Below the pieces are notes generated by a model that saw nothing but the letters and a program-made list of their open reading frames with translations, made no database searches and was not told the origin of the DNA. DNA of 64,000 nt, taken from assembly GCF_033958435.1 (NCBI RefSeq), contig NC_134152.1:22852001-22916000 (forward strand). The letters run 5' to 3'. Each line of letters begins with the position of its first letter. Position 1 is the first letter of the stretch. The DNA is from Carettochelys insculpta (Eukaryota; Chordata; Testudines; Carettochelyidae). Both the position numbers and the translations under genes were made by a program. Shown here piece by piece: positions 35,019 through 47,047 of the stretch.

Positions 35019-35882
35019 AACAAAGAAGTCCTTTGATTCCTTGATGTTGGTGTATGGATCTTCAAAGGTGGGCACAAGTTCACTCATGAAGACTGATCAC
35101 AGGACAGTCATCCAAGATAAACCTGGCATGGAACAGAGATAGGTTGAACACTTCAGCCGTCTACTGAATAGACTGTCTTCAACTGAAACAAATGTTATTA
35201 ACCTGATACCTTAAAAGCCTGTTGTTTACCATCTAGGCTCATCAATCCCTTTTGAAGAAATAGAAGAGGCAGTCGAATGATGAGCTCAAGAAATCCTCAG
35301 TCAGAGATGGAACACAGGAAGAAATATATAAATCTGAGGGTCCTCTTGCAGATTCAGACTGGTCATAGCACCACAGACATAATTCCACCAGCCAGTCCAA
35401 GGTCAGATGATGTTTTCTCATGACATGAGAGGCTCTTAAGAGGCCTCAAGAGGTTTCACCCTCAAATAGAGGCCCCTGTTCCTCAGTGGAATCTTACCAT
35501 GGTTTTCTACATGCTCACCAGCCCACCTTTCAAGCCATTAGTCTCCTGCTCCTGTCGTGAATGAAAAGAGTTAAACCCTGAAGGAGTGAGTTCTCTGTTG
35601 GCAAGAACCCAGGTGAGCCAATGAGAAGAGAGAGAAGGATTTTTGAATTGAAGCAGTTATCTGCTATGGAGTCTTTCTTTTGTGTGGCTGGAGGAGAGAG
35701 ACACAGAGGTGCTTAAGCCTGAGCAGACTTAAGGAATTCGGTAAATGTCCAGGCCTCAAGAAAATCTGGGCATACAGATATGTAAATAGAAGGAAAATGT
35801 TTAGTCAGATGCAATCAGGTTATCTTTTATTTTGGTTTGGTGTGGAACTTCTCAGGCTGGTTGATGCACCACCCTGTACATT

Positions 35883-36037
35883 AGTAACAGAGAGGAAGCT
35901 GTGCTAGTCTATACATTATCAAAACAAAAAGCAGTCAAGTAGCACTTTAAAGACTAGCAAAATAGTTTATTAGGTGAGCTGTCGTGGGACAGACCCACTT
36001 CTTCAGACCATAGCCAGACCAGAACAGACTCAACATT
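35883..36037 (-). mobile_element. Penelope-like 3' end, minus, 13-bp target duplication
   Basis: 155 bp, flanked by caccctgtacatt at 35870-35882 and 36038-36050. Inserted in a solo LTR. Its hammerhead-like core is damaged (GAAA to GACA). Confidence 0.9.
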
Positions 36038-36235
36038 CACCCTGTACATTGTGACTTTTAAACTGAATCCCAGGGAAGTAATTCTCTGTATTTTAATCTA
36101 CCCTCTTATTGTTTTAGTTGCTCTGTAACACATACGCTTTATCACATATAGCTTTTGTGTTAATAAATTACCTTTTTTAAGGCAATCATTTCATTCCTGT
36201 GTCCTAGAGAAGGGTCTGTGTATATGCATGCCTAA

Positions 36236-38185
36236 GGCCTGGTCTACACTGAGAGATAAAATTGAATTCAAGCCTCTATAGTCCATTTTTATAAACTCAC
36301 CTTCCACACCACAGTGGTCAATAAATCTATTCTAAGTGGCTGTAACACCATCTTCTGTACTGCTGACTTCCCAACAAAGTTACTCGCAAAATTGAATTTG
36401 CCATGTTGAGCTAAAACAGTGTAGATTAACCAGGGGTAACATTGATTTTATTAGCCCTGGAAATTGTCCCACAGTGCCCCTCAAGGTGTCCTTTCATGTC
36501 ATTGCTCCACGTGAGTAGGAAATGGAAAGCCCAGTATTTAGAATTCATTTGTTTATGATCAGATTTTACAGAGCTCCAGGATGGAGCCATCAGGAGAGCC
36601 AGGGACTCATTTCATCTTGTGGGCTACCTCCCACCCCAGCACAGCACCTGGCAGCTTGGCTGTGGGGGTCATGCTTGTATGAGAGGCTGAGAAACTTCTT
36701 TTCTGCAAGTCACATTTGTACAGTGGCAGACCCACTCCCTTAGAGGTACCAGGAAGTCAGGGGTCTATCTACCACCCAACCACAACATGTGGCTAGTATG
36801 GGAGGCCGAGAGACTTTTCTGCAGGTCACATTTGTATGAGGGTAGATCCCCTCCCTTGCAGGCGCCATGCAGTCGGAGGTCTATCCCTTCCCAACCACAC
36901 CATGTAGCTAGCCCTCCACCCAATAAAAACACATGCCTGCTGTGCTGTGCAGTCCCTGCTTCCAGACAGCAGCATGTCCTGGCTTGCACATGGTGAAGGC
37001 TTCAAAGACAGGAAAGATCTGGGGGCTGGCTGCGGTTGCGGGGAGGTCCCCCCCTGCAGCAAAGATTTTGGGGGGACTGGCTGTCGCTGGGGAGAATCTC
37101 CCACCATAGCAAAGATATTCTGGGGCTGTCTGGCTGTCACTGGGGGGGACTCTGGCCAATAGTGAATTGTGGGCTGGCCCTCCTTGAGCTAGGTGGCTGC
37201 TCCATGCTAACTGAAGCTTCACCATACTCTGGCTTTCCCCTGGCTCCACAAGACTGGGGGGCCAGCCATGGCCAATGCTGAATTGTGGGCTGCCCCCCCC
37301 ACTGCTTGTCCCCCTCCCGCTTCCCAAAGTGTGTGGCTTGGGGAAGCTGAACAGTTTCCTCAGTGTCCTGTTTGCTGTGTACATGCTCAGAAAAAATTGT
37401 AGCCTGAGCACCTTTGCTAATCCTCTTGTCTGCTGTACACATTGGTGTTGTTCTCCTAGGGGAGCAGTGAGGTTCCTGTTAGCATGGCACAATCAGAACT
37501 GGGAAAGCCTCAGAAATTATTGTACCCTGAGCATCTTTGCCAATCTTCTTGGCTGCTGTACACATTTCTCTAGGTGTTCTTTGCCCAGGAGATCACTGAT
37601 TTTCAGCAGGGAAAGAGAGACTAAACACTAGAAAGCGAGGCACTCTGTCTTTCCTTCTCTTCTTCTTCTGATTGATGCTAACTGGTGGACACCAGTGCCC
37701 TCTGGAATTCCCCATCTTTCCTAATTTCCTTCTGAAATTGTCCATTTGGCTTCAAAGAGAAGGGAATGAGAGCAATGCAGTCTGAGAAAATGAAAGTGGG
37801 TGCTATCATGACACATTTGGTTAGGAGGTCTGTGATTCAGACGACTCAAACAATGTCTCATTGCGAAAAGAGACTTCTGAAAAATGGTCATTTGTTTTGA
37901 GGGCAATGCAGCATGGGATGATGACATGACAGTCTGACAATCACTTGTGGGGATTCGTTTCCCATAGTGCAGCAGTGAAAAACCCCAGAATGCAATGGGG
38001 CTCAGGGAATTGTGAGATAGGGTCTCACAATGCACTGCTTCAAGAGTCGAACTTTGGTGTTTTAGTAGGGATGCACTAAGTTGACTTTATGAACAGGTGG
38101 GGACGCTCAACTTTGACTTTATAAAATCCAGTGTTACAAATATGACTTTGATAAATTTGAATTATTTCATAGTGTAGACATGCCC
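36236..38185. mobile_element. non-autonomous PIF/Harbinger-like element, 1.95 kb, TAA duplication
   Basis: TAA at 36233-36235 and 38186-38188; termini GGCCTGGTCTACACT and its counterpart AGTGTAGACATGCCC. TAA is the family's preferred target. No transposase found. It holds an internal tandem duplication of about 115 bp (a tctgcaagtcacatttgta block near 36702 repeated near 36817). Inserted in the solo LTR. Confidence 0.85.
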
Positions 38186-38491
38186 TAAGACTGAAAGGTC
38201 AACTATCAGATTGCAGCTTAAATTCTTCCTCTTTGTTTTCAATCCCTCTCCTAAAGGAGAGCTAAGAACTTGGGGTTACCCAACAGGGAGACATCCCAAG
38301 TGTGTCTTCTTAAGTTCTAAAGAGGGGTTTTCTCACTTGGGTGGTGGCAGTTACCTCCCAGGATCAGGGTTTCTGTGACTTAGGAAAACTTTTAAGCAGA
38401 AGCCTATAGAGGCAAGGTATTTCTAAGATCTCCTGAGGCCCCCACCTTCTGCACTTGGAGTGTCAGAGTGTGCAACAGCCTTGACAGCTCC

Positions 38492-39545
38492 CTTTCCCAC
38501 CTGTCCTGAAAGACCGCTTTCTTGGTAGTGGTTATGTCACAGAGAGGAGCCTTGGAAGTTAAGGCCTTGATTTCAGAACCACCTTATGCAACCTTTTATT
38601 AGGATAAAATCCAGCTGTGGTCCCACCCAGCCTTCCTGCCAAAGGTGGTATCTTCCTCTCACGTGAAGCAGGACATAGTACTCCTGGGCTGCATCTACAC
38701 TATAGTTTTGTCGACAAAACTCAGGGAGTGTCTACACACAAAGGTCATTTTGTCAGCAGAGTCTTGACAAAGCAGAGCACTTTCTCTGACAGTGTCATAT
38801 CCCTCTCCGCATTAAGGAATAATGCTTCTGTTAACAGAATTCTGTCAACAAAAGTGCCGAGTGGATGCTCCAGGGCCTTTTTGTCAACAGACGGGGTTTC
38901 TGGTTCACCAGGCAGCCCTGTTTGCAGATGTTCTGGTCAGCCATTCTGTCGAGAGAGGGCCGGGCAGTCTGGCTGCTCTCTGTCGACAGAGTGGATTGCT
39001 TTTTCAATCTGCTTTTCTGTGTAGCACAATCGGTTGACAGAAGTTTTGCCAGTAGATCTCTTCCAACAGTGACTTCTGTCAACAGATTGCTGTAGCGCAG
39101 ATATAGCCCTGATATTCTGTCCCAACCACACACGACTGTCGGGAAGAGTTTCCATGTGCTGTATGTCTGGACCGACTTGGCCTTTTACTTGGAACGGACA
39201 AAGTCTTTCCGTAAATCTACCCAGCTCTTCGTTGCTACAGCGGATGGAATAAAAAGACTTCTGGTCTCCTTGCAGAGGATGTTCAACTGAATCACCTTTT
39301 GCATAAAGACCTCTTACCAGCTGGCAGGGGTTCTCCTGACACCTGTCGTTAGAGCTCATTCAACTAGAGCACAGGCATCTTCAGCTAGAGCACAGGCATC
39401 TTCAACAACCTTTCCTGGCACACATCCTGATCCAAGACATATGTAGAACTGCAGCATTGTCTTCTGTCCACATGTTCATATTTCATTATGCCACCCTTCA
39501 GCAGGCCAGAAATAAGGCTGGGTTCAGCAGATCTGTGCTACAGTC
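38492..39545 (+). pseudogene. DIRS tyrosine recombinase, C-terminal half (broken)
   Basis: Reads K-T-A-F-L-V-V-V-M-S, A-L-E-V-K-A-L, P-A-F-L-P-K-V-V-S, Y-L-E-R-T-K-S-F-R, then I-Q-D-I-C-R-T-A-A-L-S-S-V-H-M-F and the terminal H-Y-A-T-L-Q-Q-A-R box. These are the expected blocks of DIRS/Ngaro-type recombinases, which integrate a circular DNA copy. Stops at 38507-38509 and later, plus frameshifts, make it inactive. The 38687-39108 insertion splits it. Confidence 0.72.
38687..39108. mobile_element. MITE (TCTGTCGACAGA family), CTG duplication
   Basis: 422 bp, with CTG at 38684-38686 and 39109-39111, termini GGCTGCATCTACACTA and TAGCGCAGATATAGCC, and internal palindromes around GTCGACA. Inserted in the DIRS recombinase, whose frame resumes cleanly after it. 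Confidence 0.88.
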
Positions 39546-40155
39546 TATAGCTATGTCTATTCTACAGCGCTCATTTGAAAGATAAGCTTCTGGAATATAT
39601 CCCCCAGAAGACCATCTTTTGAAAGAGCACATCTACACAAAAAAAGCAGATTGAGCCTTTGATCCTCTCCTTTGAAAGACCACTCAGCTCTTTCACAAGA
39701 GAGAGTTCACCCAGCTACAGACACTCTTTCAAAAGAGTGGGGCAGGAAACGCTAAAGATGGGGTCACGTGGTTGTCAAGTCCTTGCAGGGACTGCAGCCA
39801 GCCACTCCCTTAAAGCACCCCTCCCAAACACCCTCGCCCTGCACATGCTGACACCTGCAGAGCTGCCACAAGCATCACAAAGCCTGTGTAGGGACCTGAC
39901 AGCCAGCAATGCCCAATTGGTCTCTATCAGCAACTCCTGGCACTAGAGCTGGCCTTCCTGGAGCCATGGTCAGACACCTGGCCAAGGTGGTCCCAACCAC
40001 CCTCCACCTCCTCTTGGGGGAGATTCCCCCACCACTTGGGCCCTGGAGCCCATCAACCTGGGATCCCTCTGGCCCCCATCTCGAGTGATCTGACACCTCT
40101 GGAGCCACCCAGCAGCTCTGACTGGTGGAAGTGGCTGGTGAAGTGGGACTGACTC

Positions 40156-41240
40156 CAGAATTTTTTTTATAAGTGGACCTTCCAGGAGCTCTTCCACTGG
40201 CTTGCCCCCACGCTGAGACAGCAGGACACCTGCTTGCAGCCCACCATCCCCCTCAAGAAGTGGTTCGCCATTGCTGTGTGGAAGCTGGCCACCCCAGACA
40301 TCTACCAGTCTATGGGGCACCAGTTCCGGGTGGGCAAGACCACCATCAGAGCTGTCCTTATGGAGGTAAGGCATGCTCAGGTTACACATCTGCCACAGGG
40401 AGGGGAGAAGGGGGAACCTGTGGTGGCTGGGGGCATGGGGGAAGGCCCCAGGAGGGGACGAGGGGGAAGAGACCAGGAGGGAGCATGGGGGACGGCACAC
40501 ACCATCACACCCTCACGAGAGCTCACACCTCCCTCCCATGCAGCTCATCCACATGATCAATGCCATGCTGCTCCACAGGGTCATCCGCATGGGTGAAATG
40601 GAAGCGACCATCACAGGATTCACTTCAGTCAGCTTCCTGACCCTGGATGGGATGCATATCCCTGTCTGCATCCCAGAATACAGTGCTGGCCACTACATAA
40701 ACCACAAGGGCTACCACTCAGTAGTGCTCCAGGTGCTGGTGGATTCAAAGGGCCAGTTCATGGACATTTATGTGGTCTGGGAGGGCCAGACACACAACAT
40801 CCATGTGTTCTGGAACTCTGGGCTCTGCTGCTGCATGGAGGCCATGACATACGTCTCCCCGTAGGAGCAGGTCAGGGATGTCATCATGTCCCTCTGCATG
40901 GTGGCGGATGCCGCCTACCCTCCGCTAGCCACCCTGACCCCACCTGGAGGTTTTCAACACATGGCTCAACCAGGCCCACAATGCAGTCAGGTGGGCCTTT
41001 GGGTGCCTGAAGGGCTGGTTCAGGTGCCTGGAGGTCAGGCTGTGGAACGTCCCACAGGTGGTGAGCACCTGCTGCGCCCTCCACAACATTGTGGAAGGTA
41101 AGGGCTTTGTACACGTGTGGACAGCCAAGTCCGGCTCCAGCTCCGAGCAGCTGGATGCTGCCTCAAGTCACCAGGCCCACCAGGACAGGGTCTGCATTGG
41201 GGGGGCCCTCTGTGAGAGCTTTGCTCATGGGTCCCAGTGA
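40156..41240 (+). pseudogene. Harbinger transposase B (DDE_Tnp_4 type), second catalytic Asp lost
   Basis: First exon: L-F-H-W-L-A-P-T-L-R-Q-Q-D, V-G-K-T-T-I-R-A-V-L-M-E to a donor at 40366; intron 40366-40543 (gtaagg...catgcag); second exon L-I-H-M-I-N-A-M-L-L. Catalytic blocks: L-D-G-M-H-I-P-V (first Asp present), Q-T-H-N-I-H-V-F where relatives have H-D, and V-A-D-A-A-Y. A TAG at 40862-40864 and a frameshift near 40930 follow; the C-terminus C-C-A-L-H-N-I-V-E is at 41072-41100. Inactive. Confidence 0.82.
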
Positions 41241-41429
41241 CCCTCCCCAACCACAGCCACCCCCCACAGGCCTTCCACACATACACCCCTCACCATTCCC
41301 CCTCACAACCCTCCGCCACACACATCCAACCCTCACTATCCCCCTGCCATGAGCACAGGACACAGGGATGGTGCAAAAGTAAACTGTTTAAGGAAAACTG
41401 TTAACTGGGTGGTTATTACAAACAGTCAC

Positions 41430-42690
41430 CAGAACTATTTACAGTGTTCCTGCAGGACTGATGTGATGTCCCACAGGTTGGCCTTGGGGTCCTCCCAGGC
41501 TGCCCTCCACCATGCCAGGTCCACCTCCTCCACATGGAGGCACCGCTCTGGCAGCGGATGGCATCCTCGTCTGTGGACCACCACTGTGCAGTCCTGGTGC
41601 AGCCCCATCATGGTGCTGGTGGAGGGTATGACTGGGCCCCCTCCTTCATCTCTGCCAGGCTGTCTGAGTCTATTGCAGTGCAGCTGCATGGATCGAGAGG
41701 GTGAAATAAGATGGCACATCAGTCTCTCAGTATCAGACTGAGGGCTGTGCCCCTCAACTTTCTGGTGGGTGCCTGCCCATCCAACAGCACAGAGGACATG
41801 GGATATCACTAGCGCTGATATGTGGGGCAGGTCCCAAGTGCAGTCCAGCCCCACACAGCTCCTCCCTATGCATGGCACTTGTGGCACTGTCCACAGGGTC
41901 GGGAGCTGAGTGTGTCTGGCAGATGTTACAGCATTCCAGGGGCCACACCATGTGGGATGAGTCCAGCCCAGGTCCTCTGGGAGTGTGGTTGGCCCTCTGG
42001 CAGCTGTGGTGCTCCTGCCCCATGATCTAGGTGTGTGCCATCCGAGGTACTTACCAGAAAAGGTCCCTTGCTGAGGTCTGGCGATGCTTTGCTGGCCCTC
42101 ACCCAGCTGAATGACTGTGACAGCAGATTGATGACCAGCTCCCTGTTGCTGCTGTCCCTGGCTCAGTGCATGGTGGGGCTGCCTTTGAATCCCTGTTCCC
42201 CCTCAGTCTCAGGGTGCAGCTCGTTCGCCATTGTGTTCAGAACTGCAGGTAGTGGTGAGCTGTCCTGGGGGCCCCAGGAGGCTCCGGAGCGACTACTACT
42301 ACAAGTATCTACTTGTATCTACTAGCGACTGCTAGTACAAGTATCTACAGGAACACTGTAAATTGCAGGACATGCCCCGACCAGCTGGTAGAGTCCCAGG
42401 CCTGCCAGAGCTCTTTAACTTTGTTCCAGATCTGCTCCTGGGGCTCAGCAGGGTGTCTCCAGGTGGCCAGTTGAGTGGCGAGGTAGGTGAAGGTGGCTGC
42501 ATTCTGCCACTTGCCACCCATCTCTCAGAGGAACTCCTCCTCCTTCCACAGCCCAAGGAGGTCCAAGAGCTCTGGCTTGGTCCCCAAGAGTGCCCGTTTT
42601 TGGGGGGGCTGACCAGCGTCCTACGAGTCCTGTGGGGGCTGTGAGGCAGAGCCCTTGGGCTCCTGTGGTGGCTGGCTGCTGTGGCCATTG
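41430..42690 (-). pseudogene. Harbinger Myb/SANT-like protein B (frameshifted)
   Basis: On the minus strand, frames combine to E-L-L-D-L-L-G-L-W-K-E-E-E near 42560, then N-A-A-T-F-T-Y-L-A-T-Q-L, I-W-N-K-V-K-E-L-W-Q near 42410: a trihelix/Myb-like DNA-binding domain. The tail has H-V-E-E-V-D-L-A-W-W-R near 41530. This protein helps transposase bind and enter the nucleus in Harbinger elements. Confidence 0.7.
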
Positions 42691-43490
42691 CTGACTAGCA
42701 GAGTTCTTGGGGTGGCCATGCGGACGTGCCCCAAGTAGCTTGTGCCTTTGCTACCAGCACAGTCTCAGCTTCCTGCCACGAGGTTTCAGGGTCCCTGCAT
42801 TTTTAAAAAATGTGGCTGGGGGCAGGAAGCATAGAGCTCCACTGCCACTGACCAGGGCATCTCTGTGCCTCAGCTGGCTGGCACCAGGGCGTACTCCTCT
42901 TTTGAAAGAGCAGCCTGGGGAGCGTTTTCTTTCGAAAGAGGGAGCTCTTCCTATTAGGGGACAAGAGGAGCGCTTTTGAAAACAGCGCTGCATTCTTCTG
43001 ATTTATTTTTGAAAGAGTGCGTTTTGTGTGTGGATGCTCCACGTAGTCTTTCGAAAGAGGGTCAGATGTTTCTGAATGTACTTGCTAGTGTAGACACAGC
43101 TTATGTGGCCGTGAACTTCTACCCACCTCCAAGGGTACTGTTTGGAGTCAACTAAGGTAGAATGGACATGAGCAAGCACTTGAAGAAGAAAAGACAGTTA
43201 CCTGTTCTGTAAATGATGTTCCTCAAGATGTATCGCTTATGTCCATTCCATGACCCACCCTCGTTCCCCACTGTCAACGTCTCTGGCAGGAAGGAACTGA
43301 AAGTGGGTGGAGCCAGCGGTGCCCCTTAAATGCCATGCAGGCACCACTCCAGAGGGCACCAGAGCCACTCCCCTAGAGATACTGCTAAAGGAAAATCTTC
43401 TGGCATCGGTGCCTGGGGCAAGCGCACACACCTAATGTGGAATGGATCCAAGCAACACATCTCAGAGAACACCAGGTGTGGAAGAGATAA

Positions 43491-44529
43491 CTTTGTTTTT
43501 TCAAAATTGCAATGGGATCCAGATGAACTTCCCCACAGGGATAAAGGCTGTTTGATCATATATCTAGAAGTTGTGCCATCCCTAAGTTAATACCTTTATT
43601 CCTTACAAATTTGTACATAATTAGCCTCAGGGCCACTAACTAGAGGAGGGGCCAAGGGGGCAGGTATCCTGCGCCCCTTTGAAATGTTGCAGGAGCACTA
43701 CTCTGGCTGCTCACAGTTGTCAGGAGGTGGAGGCGGGGCCAGCACTGCAGTACAAGCAGCACAAAGGGCTGCCAGCTCTTGGCCATGCCCCTTCCACTGT
43801 TGGCTTCGCCTCTTACACATGTGGATCCGGGCCTGCCCGGCCACCTTGCCTTGGGGACCGCAGCACCTGTCAACACCACTAATTAGCCTGTAGAATTCAT
43901 TGTTGCAAACTGTCGTCATTATCAAGAAGTTGGTGGGATTTTAAAGGGATTTAGATATTGGTATGTATCATGAGACCACAATTATTTTAGACCAACTTTT
44001 TTTCAAAAAGGGATGCAAATCCTAATGCTTCAGGACATAAAGTAGTCTCTATTTAGTGGGGTAGGAAGAACTTCTGCTGTGAACAGGTTAATCTCTGATT
44101 TCAAGTATCATCTGTCTCCTTAGTTGTATGTTTCCCTGGACTATCTCTATATCAAAAGCAGTAGAAAAATCTTGCCTATAGATCATACGAACAACCAGTA
44201 TTCAACAATGCTTCACTTACATTCATGCAAAACAGGTTTTAAATTCATTCATCTATTGATTCCCACCTATTAAAGCTGCGTGTATTTCCTGCGTCATGCC
44301 ATAAGTGAGCCCTGATTTCATCTGTTGCATCAAGAACGTTTCTCCTTCACAAATCTCATACATGCTGATTCTTGTCCTAAAAGTATCAGTGGCTCTGTTT
44401 TAAATCCAACTTCTTGTACGCATTGAAAACTCCACCTTCAGACATTGCAATTCTCTCTGGATTGTTCACAGAATGGGTGTTCAGGTAGTTATGTTAATTT
44501 AGCTTGTAGTTTGGTAGTATAATTTAATT
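43491..44529. other. intergenic, unclassified repeat at 43630-43885
   Basis: The GC-rich stretch 43630-43885 is flanked by AT-rich DNA and resembles 45065-45230 (shared ggccactaa / ggccattgc and ggcc-rich blocks); probably a dispersed element. Nothing else supported. Confidence 0.35.
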
Positions 44530-45075
44530 GCACAATATTGCAAAATCTCTAACATTGAACTTACTCAGCTGCTGTTTTGCAATGGACCTGTTGCTCTTCT
44601 TCCTTTTGCTTCTAATGTATTTGTATAATGTCTTCTTGTTACCCTTTGTGCCGCTAGCTAGAGGCAGCTCATTTTGTGTGTTGGCCTTTCTAATTTTGTA
44701 CCTATGTACTTAGTGGGGGGGAGTGTTAATATTCATTTTTCTGTAACTTGTCCTAGTTTCCCCTTTTTGTAGGTCTTGTCCTGAGTTCCAGATCACTGCA
44801 GATCTCCTGGTGAAGCCAGGGTGTTCTTACCAGACTTCCTCTTTCCCACATAGTGGAAAAGTTTGCCCTTCTACCCTTAATAGTGTCTGTCTGAGAATCT
44901 GCCTACTCTCTCAGGCAGTTTTTCCCTTAAATGCTTCCCATGCAACTACCTACAACTCCATGAGTTCGCTTACCTCTGCCCTCTTTAAAATCAATTTCTT
45001 TATTCTGTTTTTCCTTCTACCATTCCTTAGAATAATAAATCCATCATTTCATGATCACTTTCAGGCAAGCTGCCA
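44530..45075 (-). mobile_element. CR1-related fragment, endonuclease-to-polymerase linker region
   Basis: On the minus strand this matches the region of CR1 between endonuclease and polymerase (compare 61.6-62.1 kb): tcatttcatgatcac at 45046-45060 is the counterpart of tattgtggtcac at 62083-62094, and the tract with cttctaatgtatttg corresponds to 61621-61635. It seems to belong to a different CR1 subfamily and is decayed. Confidence 0.6.
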
Positions 45076-46979
45076 GGGCCATTGCTATGGAGGTGCAAGG
45101 CCCAGGATAACCCCCTTCTGGCCCAGGCCCTGCCCCCAACTGAGCAACATGGCCAGAGGGACTAGTTTGGGGCCTGGCACTGGCAGCAGGGCTCTGGCTA
45201 CCCTTGCATTCATTGGCAGCAACAGGAAGTGAAGCGACCCAACGCCAGCCCACTCTGCTATGACAGCTCCCGGCTACAATGCTCTGCTTCCCACCACCTG
45301 TGAGTGCAGTGTGGGAGTGATTCCACCCAAGTCCCCTTCCCCAAGCAACAGAGCTGGGAACTAGAGGAGTGGAGCAGGCTGGGGCCGAGTCGCTCTGCTT
45401 CTCACCACCGCTGGTAAGTACAGGAGCAGGCTGGATTCCTGCTGCTTGTGCCTGGTCCCCTGCTAGCTCTGTGAGCCACCCTGGGCCCCACGGGTTCCCT
45501 CAAAGTTAGACTTCCCCAGAGGTCCTGGGGTGATTGCTCCAAACTGTACGATGGACAGGATGGTTCAGCAAGCTCCCTTTCAAATTCTCAAGTTCTTCCC
45601 TATTTGTCAAAATCAAACCTGGAACAGCCTCTTCCCTGGGGATAACCAGGTGGTTCTTTGCTACACTCTTATTTACCAAAAAAGCACAAAGTCACATGTG
45701 TCTGAGCACAGAAGGAACCAAGAGCAAAGTGGCTTACAGCCTCCACACCAGTCCCAAACGCACTCTAGTTATTCCTGTGTTCAAAATGTGCTTCGGGGTT
45801 CCTTCTTTGATCTCGTCCGTCCTCATTTTTTCCAGATGTTCTCCTCCTACGCCTGGTTTCTATCTCCTTTTTCAAATAGGGCTAGTTTCTGGGTGGATTC
45901 TGTTAGCCTTCTGTTTTCGGGGTGGCCCCTTAACTGTCTTGCATAGCAGAAGTAAATGGGACACGCAAAGGGCAGGAGACAATATCTTTTATTGGCTGAA
46001 CTTCTGTTGGTGAGAGAGACAAGGAGCACCCTGCACAGGTATAAATGACAACCAGCAGAGGCAGATAACCACAAAGAGAAATCAGTGTCGGCTTATTCAC
46101 GAGACTCTGCTCCCAGGAGATTCTGTGGCCAAAGGAGAAGAGCGTGGTTCTACTGCTCCCTGGAGCCAGCACCCTGTGCCACAGCAGTGACTGATGAGGG
46201 GAGACCTGGAGGCCCCTCTCCGCCCAGGTAAGGGCCACAAAAACTCCCCTCTGCCCCAGGCCCTTCCTCTTCCCTCTTGGTCCTTTCTCTGTTCCTAATG
46301 CTCCTTTAGTAAACTGTTGCTGCTGTGCCAGAGGATTTTGGGCTGTTAATTTTGGGAAATGGCCAAGTGCATCCCAGGGATTGTTAGCATCCAGAAGGGG
46401 AGGAGCAGGGGACCGCCACAGTGCTTGTGGAGGGAATGAGAGATTGTCTCTCCAATTCTTTCCCAGCTGAACTAGACAATTTGGACAATGGGGAGGGGCA
46501 GAGGAAGCCCACCCTAACCCTGAGTTACTGCCTACCACCAGGGAGTCTGTCCAAGCTGTGAGAGGACCATGAGAGACAAGGGCACAGCCGGGGGAAAATG
46601 CGGCCCTGGCAGGCACAGAGGGGTGTGTATCAGGAAAGTTTTCAGGCAGAGGCTGGAGTCCAAGATGCGGCTGCTGCAGGAGCTGAGGGACTGAGAGACT
46701 GCCCAATGATCAAAGAGGAAGGAATGCTGGGCTGTCCTTGGAAGGGTCTGACAGGGCTGGGAGCAGGTAGAAGTCCCAGAGAAAGGGGAAGAAGGCTGTT
46801 TCCCCATTTTTGGCAGAAAGTTGTGGGAGCTGGGTACTGGATCTGTAAACCAAGCTGCCCACCTGTCATTTGGGTTTCAAGGGGGCGTGGTGAGTCTGGA
46901 CACTCAGCAGCAGGGGGACTCTGCTACTAGCCTCCTGGGGGATCAATGGGAACACCACTGATCCAAAACCCCCTGGTGC
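45076..46979. other. intergenic, no gene
   Basis: GC-rich repeat material. The longest minus-strand frame (45930-46706, 258 codons) has no domain, biased composition and overlaps frames on the opposite strand, so it is not annotated. Confidence 0.4.
45977..46045 (-). mobile_element. short Penelope-like terminal fragment (tentative)
   Basis: The segment caatatcttttattggctg followed by aacttctgttggtgagag resembles the end of a third Penelope-like subfamily. Short, with no duplication found. Confidence 0.35.
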
Positions 46980-47047
46980 AGCAGTTCTCAGCCAGAGGTA
47001 CGTGTACTCCTGGGGGTACGCAGAGCTCTTCCAGAGGGTACACTAAC

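Larger units (their letters stand above)
35553..38486 (+). mobile_element. solo LTR (ERV-like) with 5-bp target duplication
   Basis: Starts TGTCGTGAATG, ends CCTTGACA, and is flanked by GCTCC at 35548-35552 and 38487-38491. Removing the two later insertions leaves about 810 bp, an ordinary LTR length. An AATAAA lies at 36162-36167. No internal viral genes are present, so this is the product of recombination between two LTRs. It interrupts the DIRS recombinase. Confidence 0.82.
39549..43101. mobile_element. PIF/Harbinger element B with both genes (decayed), TAT duplication
   Basis: 3.55 kb with termini agctatgtctattctac and gtgtagacacagct; TAT at 39546-39548 and 43102-43104. It contains a transposase on + (40150-41240) and a Myb/SANT gene on - (about 41430-42690), facing each other as in two-gene Harbinger elements. 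It is inserted at the end of the DIRS recombinase. Confidence 0.82.
35395..43490 (+). mobile_element. DIRS-type tyrosine-recombinase retroelement, split by nested insertions
   Basis: Element sequence survives in pieces: 35395-35552, 38492-38686, 39112-39548 and 43102-43490. The reading frame passes from P-P-F-K-P-L-V-S-C-S at 35552 into L-S-H-L-S at 38492, and from Q-D-I-V-L-L at 38686 into I-F-C-P-N at 39112, once the insertions are removed. The last part holds the inverted repeat typical of DIRS ends: tagaatggacatgagcaag near 43159 against cgcttatgtccattcca near 43225. Confidence 0.78.

Noticed and set aside
38687..39108. Exon-like open frames at 38617-39095
   Set aside because: They run across the boundary between a DIRS fragment and a MITE and so combine unrelated sequences.
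45930..46706. 258-codon minus-strand open frame
   Set aside because: No domain, biased composition, opposite-strand frames of similar quality, repeat context.
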